From: Sandaracinus amylolyticus
Lineage (GTDB): Bacteria; Myxococcota_A; Polyangia; Polyangiales; Sandaracinaceae
Assembly: GCF_021631985.1 (NCBI RefSeq)
Contig: NZ_CP070225.1
Coordinates: 9,052,001 to 9,116,000 of the forward strand
DNA length: 64,000 bases
Direction of reading: 5' to 3'
A program made the position numbers and the translations under genes. The number at the start of each line of letters is the position of its first letter. Positions within the stretch are counted from its first letter, which is position 1. Below the pieces are notes generated by a model. That model did no database searches. It saw nothing but the letters and a program-made list of their open reading frames with translations, and was not told where the DNA came from. Positions 60,163 to 64,000 of this stretch are shown piece by piece.

Positions 60163-61038
60163 TCAGCGACACGCCTGGGTGCGCGTCTCCGTCACCGGCG
60201 CGCACGCCCCGCTGCACGAGGTCACGAAGCTCCCGGTCTCGCCGCACGCCGGGACCGCGGCCGCCCAGCCGGCGGTCGCGCGGCACGAGCCGCCCATCTG
60301 CGCGCACTCGCCGGTCGCGCCCTCCTCCGGCTCCTCGTCGCCGTCGCAGTCGAAGTCGAAGTCGACCTCGACCAGCGCACCTTCGATCGGCGTCGTGAAG
60401 GACTCCGTCTGATCGACGAACACGCGCGCGTCGTCGTCGGCGCAATCCGCGGTGCGCCGCGTCGGCATGCGATCGGTCCACGCGCGCTCGGCGCCGGTGC
60501 AGCCGGTGTCGTCACCCGAGGGCTCGACGCAGCTCGTCACCGACGATGCGCGCAGCGATGCGTAGGAGTCGCCGTCGCAGTCGGCGAACCAGGTGCGCAC
60601 GCCGGGATCGATCGCGCCGTCGCAGTCGTCGTCGATCTGGTTGCAGAGCTCCTCGGCGCCGGGGTGGATCGTCGCGTCGTCGGGCGCGCAGTCCGCGCAG
60701 TCGTCGCTGCCGTCGGCGTCGCGATCGCCGGGCAGGGTCTCGCAGCCTGTCGCGGGATCGCACGCCTCGAGCGAGCAGGTGTCGCCCACGATGCAGCGGA
60801 GCGGCGTGCCCGCCACACAGGTGCCGCCCTCGCAGCGCTCGGCCCCGTCGCAGAGATCCTCGTTCGCGCAGTCGGTGTCGGACGTGCACTCAGGCGGCGG
60901 CCCGGCATCATCGGCGATGCCTGCGTCCTCCTCGGAGATCGCACCGCCGTCGAAGGCGCTCGGCCCTTCGCCGGCGTCGTCGTCCCCGCACGCTGCGATT
61001 CCGAGCGCCACGACCAGGACGAGAGCTGCGCGTTCCAT
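60163..61038 (-). CDS. Cys-rich MopE-type lipoprotein
   Basis: 291 residues; lipobox IAAC (Cys 17). After a Gly/Asp/Ala linker: CTSDTDCANEDLCDGAERCEGGTC, then CADCAPDDATIHPGAEELCNQIDDDCDGAID, the MopE-like metal motif, a Cys-rich DGDSYAS region and a C-terminal CGETGSFVTSCSGACAP. Resembles the N-terminal Cys region of the 729-residue lipoprotein near 4.2-6.4 kb. Divergent from ric. Confidence 0.8.
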   Translation of the reverse strand: MERAALVLVVALGIAACGDDDAGEGPSAFDGGAISEEDAGIADDAGPPPECTSDTDCANEDLCDGAERCEGGTCVAGTPLRCIVGDTCSLEACDPATGCETLPGDRDADGSDDCADCAPDDATIHPGAEELCNQIDDDCDGAIDPGVRTWFADCDGDSYASLRASSVTSCVEPSGDDTGCTGAERAWTDRMPTRRTADCADDDARVFVDQTESFTTPIEGALVEVDFDFDCDGDEEPEEGATGECAQMGGSCRATAGWAAAVPACGETGSFVTSCSGACAPVTETRTQACR

Positions 61039-61197
61039 GCACGTTCGTATAGGCACTCTGGTGCAAGTGTCTCGTACGATACGATTCGCAGGACACCGTG
61101 ACCGCCGTGTACGCTCGGCGCCCGGTGCGCTGCGACGCAGCTCTGGATCGCTCCCGTCGTAGAACGACGCACCCCGAGACCACCCGAGGAATCCCCG

Positions 61198-61968
61198 ATG
61201 AAGCCCGACGAGGTCGCTCGCACGACGATCGTGCGCGACATCCTCCTCGACATCGCCGGCGCGGAGGCCGCGTTCGAGCGGCACCACGTCGACTACTGCT
61301 GCGGTGGCGCGCTCGCGCTCGAGGAGGCGTGCCGTCGCGCCGGGGCCGACGTCGACGCGGTGCTCGCGACGCTCGTCGAAGAGGCGAACAAGCCGGGCGC
61401 ACAGGCACCGCGCGATCGCGAGATGCTCTCGGTCCCGCTGGTCGAGCTCGTGAAGAAGATCGTCGACGAGCACCACGTCCGCTCGCGCGCCGACGCGACC
61501 TCGCTGGTCGCCCTCGCGCGTGATGCCGTCGCGACCGATGGCGCGCGCGACCCCGCGCTCGCGGAGATCGTCGCGCTGCTCGAGACGCTCTACGCCGAGC
61601 TCCTGCCGCACCTCGCGTTCGAGGAGCGCCACGTCTTCCCGTACGTCGTCGCGCTCGAGCGCGCGGGGCATGACGGTGCGACCCCGCCCGCCGCGCTCTT
61701 CGCCACGATCGCCGAGCCGATCGCCGAGATGATCCACGAGCACGAGGCCGCGGATCACCAGCTCCACGATCTGCGCGATCTCGCGCACGACTACGTCGCG
61801 TCCGAGGGCGCGAGCGCCGCGACCCGCGCGCTCTACGCCGCGCTCGCCGAGCAGGAGCGCGAGCTCGTGCGGCACATGCACCTCGAGGGCAACGTGCTCT
61901 TCCCGCGCGCGGAGCGCCTCGAGCAGAAGGTCCGCGCCGCGTTCCGCTCGCCCCGCCGTCGCGCCTGA
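61198..61968 (+). CDS. ric: Di-iron iron-sulfur cluster repair protein (Ric/ScdA/YtfE)
   Basis: 256 residues. N-terminal ScdA domain ([29 protein letters not shown]) with the CC pair, then a hemerythrin-like four-helix domain with the di-iron ligands: [53 protein letters not shown]. Repairs Fe-S clusters damaged by nitric oxide or peroxide in the cytoplasm. The upstream divergent region contains a TCGTACGA palindrome that could be a regulator site. Single gene. Confidence 0.92.
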   Translation: MKPDEVARTTIVRDILLDIAGAEAAFERHHVDYCCGGALALEEACRRAGADVDAVLATLVEEANKPGAQAPRDREMLSVPLVELVKKIVDEHHVRSRADATSLVALARDAVATDGARDPALAEIVALLETLYAELLPHLAFEERHVFPYVVALERAGHDGATPPAALFATIAEPIAEMIHEHEAADHQLHDLRDLAHDYVASEGASAATRALYAALAEQERELVRHMHLEGNVLFPRAERLEQKVRAAFRSPRRRA

Positions 61969-62027
61969 TCCGCGCCTACGAGACGGCGGCGAGCTCGCGC
62001 ACGATCAGCGAGCTCGCCGCGAGCACG

Positions 62028-62252
62028 TCACGTCCCGCCGCCGCCGGTCTCGTCGGTCGTCGTCGTCCCGGTCTCGCCGCCCATCCCTTCTTCACCGGTG
62101 GTCGTCGTGCCCTCGGTGCCGGTCGTCGTCGTGTCGCCACCGGTCGTCGTCTCGGTGGTCGTGCTCTCCGCGGGCTCGCTGCTGCCGCCTCCGCCACCAC
62201 ACGCTGCCAGCCAGAGCGCCGTCGCCAGGAGAGCCCATGTCGTTCGCGTCAT
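62028..62252 (-). CDS. Thr/Gly-rich low-complexity lipoprotein
   Basis: 74 residues: a lipobox LAAC (Cys 18) after [14 protein letters not shown], then [11 protein letters not shown] and a run of [30 protein letters not shown]. All tail, no folded domain. The overlapping minus-strand ORF 61976-62200 in another frame is its shadow. Convergent with ric. Confidence 0.7.
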   Translation of the reverse strand: MTRTTWALLATALWLAACGGGGGSSEPAESTTTETTTGGDTTTTGTEGTTTTGEEGMGGETGTTTTDETGGGGT

Positions 62253-62299
62253 TCCCTCACCTCCGAAGCCTCGGGCGCGCTCGTCGCGCCCGCGGGCCC

Positions 62300-62311
62300 G
62301 TGCCTAGGCAC
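62300..62311. promoter_or_regulatory. 12-bp palindrome upstream of panB
   Basis: GTGCCTAGGCAC at 62300-62311 in the 201-bp divergent gap between the Thr-rich lipoprotein and panB. Possible operator; no other elements recognised in this gap. Confidence 0.3.
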
Positions 62312-62453
62312 GCGCGTCCCGCTCACAACGACCGCGGATGCGTACACTCCGGCTGACGTCGCGAACGGCTGCGTGCTAGATCGCTCGCTCGGAGAGCCGG
62401 AGAGGCGCGGACCGGGAATCGGCTCGGCCGCGACCACGAACGCGAACCGCCCC

Positions 62454-63344
62454 ATGACGACCGATCGTGCTTCCGCGCGCGCGCCGGCGCGCGTGACCGT
62501 GCCCGAGCTCCGTCGAATGAAGTCCCGTGGCGAGCGCATCGCGGTGGTCACCGCGTACGACGCCACCTTCGCGCGCATGCTCGACGAGGGCGGCGCCGAG
62601 GTGCTGCTCGTCGGCGACTCGCTCGGCATGGTCGTGCAGGGCCTCGACACGACCCTGCCCGTGACCGTCGACGAGATGATCTACCACTGCCGCGCGGTCG
62701 CTCGCGGCACCAAGCGCGCGCTGATCGTCGGCGACATGCCGTTCATGAGCTACCAGGTCTCGATCGAGGAGGCGCTGCGCAACGCGGGCCGCTTCCTCGC
62801 CGAGGGCGGCGCGCACGCGGTGAAGCTCGAGGGCGGCGAGCCGATGGCCGAGACGATCGCGCGCGTCGTGAGCGTCGGCATCCCGGTGGTGGCGCACGTC
62901 GGGCTCACGCCGCAGAGCGTGCACGCGATGGGCGGCTTCAAGGTGCAGGGCCGCGGCGAGGACGACGCGGAGCGCGTGCTGCGCGACGCGCGCGCGGTCG
63001 CCGACGCGGGCGCGTTCGCGGTGGTGCTCGAGGGCATCCCCACCGATCTCGCGCAGCGCATCACCGCCGCGATCGACGTGCCGACGATCGGCATCGGCGC
63101 GGGCGTGCACTGCGATGGTCAGGTGCTCGTGAGCTACGACCTGCTCGGGCTCACGCCCGACCTCAAGCCGAAGTTCGTGAAGCGCTTCGCCGAGCTCTTC
63201 GCGGATGGGCGCGCGGCGACCGAGCGCTACGTCGACGAAGTGAAGAGCGGCGCGTTCCCCGCGCCCGAGCACTCGTTCGGCGCAGCGCCCGCGAAGAAGA
63301 GCGACGCGCCGGCGAAGCCCGCGTACGGGCCCAGCGACGCCTGA
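62454..63344 (+). CDS. panB: 3-methyl-2-oxobutanoate hydroxymethyltransferase
   Basis: 296 residues from ATG 62454. The KPHMT signature is complete: [73 protein letters not shown] strand, and [15 protein letters not shown]. Transfers the hydroxymethyl group of 5,10-methylene-THF to 2-oxoisovalerate to give ketopantoate, the first committed step of pantothenate and CoA synthesis. The last 30 residues ([21 protein letters not shown]) are a Pro/Ala/Lys tail beyond the usual end. panC follows 10 bp later. Confidence 0.95.
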   Translation: MTTDRASARAPARVTVPELRRMKSRGERIAVVTAYDATFARMLDEGGAEVLLVGDSLGMVVQGLDTTLPVTVDEMIYHCRAVARGTKRALIVGDMPFMSYQVSIEEALRNAGRFLAEGGAHAVKLEGGEPMAETIARVVSVGIPVVAHVGLTPQSVHAMGGFKVQGRGEDDAERVLRDARAVADAGAFAVVLEGIPTDLAQRITAAIDVPTIGIGAGVHCDGQVLVSYDLLGLTPDLKPKFVKRFAELFADGRAATERYVDEVKSGAFPAPEHSFGAAPAKKSDAPAKPAYGPSDA

Positions 63345-63354
63345 AGGAGCGAGG

Positions 63355-64000
63355 ATGACGAAGGTCGTGCACGAGAAGAGCGAGCTGCGCGCCGCGTGCG
63401 ACGCGATCCGCGCGTCGGGTGGTCGCCTCGGGCTCGTGCCCACGATGGGCGCGCTGCACGACGGGCACCTCGCGCTCGTCGCGGACGCGCGTCGTCGTGG
63501 GGCCACCCACGTCGCGCTCACGATCTTCGTCAATCCGCTGCAGTTCGGTCCCAGCGAGGACTTCGATCGTTATCCGCGCACCCTCGAGGCCGACGTCGCG
63601 CGTTGTCGCGACGCCGGCGTCGACCTCGTGTTCGCGCCGCCGCGCGACGGCATGTACCCGCCGGGCTTCCAGTCCGAGGTGCAGGTCACGAAGCTCACGA
63701 CGCGGCTCGAGGGCGCGTTCCGCCCCGGGCACTTCACGGGCGTCACGACCGTCGTCGCGAAGCTGTTCATGCTCGCCGGGCCCTGCGTCGCGTGCTTCGG
63801 GCGCAAGGACTACCAGCAGTGGAAGGTGATCGAGCGCATGGCGCGCGATCTCGACATGCCGATCGACGTGGCCTCCATGCCCACGGTGCGCGAGAGCGAC
63901 GGGCTCGCGATGAGCTCGCGCAATCGTTATCTGTCGCCGGAGGAGCGCGAGCGCGCGCTCGGCATCGCGCGCGGACTGCGCGCCGCGCACGCGGCGTACG
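63355..64000 (+). CDS. panC: Pantothenate synthetase (pantoate-beta-alanine ligase), 3' end outside window
   Basis: 215 codons visible from ATG 63355 (AAGGAGCGAGG upstream); the gene continues past the window end. ATP-binding HIGH-type motif [11 protein letters not shown], then [53 protein letters not shown] and [19 protein letters not shown], all canonical. Joins pantoate and beta-alanine with ATP. Operon with panB. Confidence 0.95.
   Translation, partial: MTKVVHEKSELRAACDAIRASGGRLGLVPTMGALHDGHLALVADARRRGATHVALTIFVNPLQFGPSEDFDRYPRTLEADVARCRDAGVDLVFAPPRDGMYPPGFQSEVQVTKLTTRLEGAFRPGHFTGVTTVVAKLFMLAGPCVACFGRKDYQQWKVIERMARDLDMPIDVASMPTVRESDGLAMSSRNRYLSPEERERALGIARGLRAAHAAY

Noticed and set aside
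61976..62200. 74-codon minus-strand ORF overlapping the Thr-rich lipoprotein
   Set aside because: Different frame of the same DNA, Arg/Pro-rich, no signal or ribosome site.

Overview
The window is about 70% G+C and almost fully coding on both strands. It carries roughly 55 genes and no rRNA, tRNA, CRISPR array or recognisable insertion sequence. It most resembles a myxobacterial chromosome, probably of the Sandaracinaceae/Polyangiales type. This is inference from several traits: about fifteen lipobox proteins followed by Asp/Ser/Gly/Ala linkers, Cys-rich MopE-like motifs (CGNEIDDDCNGIVDDGC type), a MYXO-CTERM-like tail, many sensor kinases, and sigma-54 activators, one fused to a Ser/Thr kinase.

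Layout. 1-4.1 kb: an acidic-tailed fragment, a SMI1/KNR4 protein, a two-gene unknown operon, a ParE/RelE-type toxin-antitoxin pair, and a small monooxygenase-fold protein coupled to an iron-type alcohol dehydrogenase. 4.2-9.3 kb: large surface lipoproteins (a five-repeat beta-sandwich protein, a Cys-rich protein, and a thrombospondin-3/vWA protein). 9.3-9.8 kb: a non-coding stretch of inverted and tandem repeats. 9.8-12.7 kb: a sigma-54 activator and a CHASE histidine kinase. 12.8-18.4 kb: glutathionyl-hydroquinone reductase, a 946-residue beta-propeller/Cys-rich surface protein, acyl-CoA thioesterase II and a coiled-coil protein. 18.4-23 kb: a hybrid histidine kinase and a vWA/AgmX-like secreted protein. 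23-24.7 kb: a tightly coupled four-gene cassette built around two V4R-like proteins, the best candidate for an undescribed system. 24.9-32.7 kb: a frameshifted membrane-protein gene, a PhoD phosphatase, a frameshifted unknown gene, a lipase-like lipoprotein, an MFS transporter and an LtrA protein. 32.7-37 kb: a 1432-residue Ser/Thr kinase-NTPase-TPR-GAF-sigma-54 regulator, divergent from a repeat-bearing lipoprotein across a palindromic intergenic region. 37-42 kb: lipoproteins, a secreted serine protease and a dCMP-deaminase-like enzyme. 42-48 kb: a macro-domain protein, AceK, a small membrane protein and a PAS kinase with its response regulator. 48-54 kb: YaeQ (with lost stop), an MFS/POT transporter, a Coa1-like protein, an eRF1-like protein, FabH and a serpin. 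54-62 kb: a zinc-ribbon protein, an ATP-grasp enzyme, an alpha/beta hydrolase divergent from a LuxR regulator, a ferritin-like DUF455 protein, two lipoproteins and the Fe-S repair protein Ric. 62.4-64 kb: panB-panC, start of pantothenate synthesis, cut by the window end.

Most genes are single or in pairs. Translational coupling (ATGA/GTGA overlaps) marks the toxin-antitoxin pair, the dehydrogenase pair, the V4R cassette and the transporter-yaeQ pair. Several divergent or regulator promoters carry clean palindromes (11016-11034, 36985-37007, 51440-51454, 56286-56301). Three loci show reading-frame damage (24893-25580, 27887-28240, 3' end of yaeQ), which could be real decay or assembly indels.
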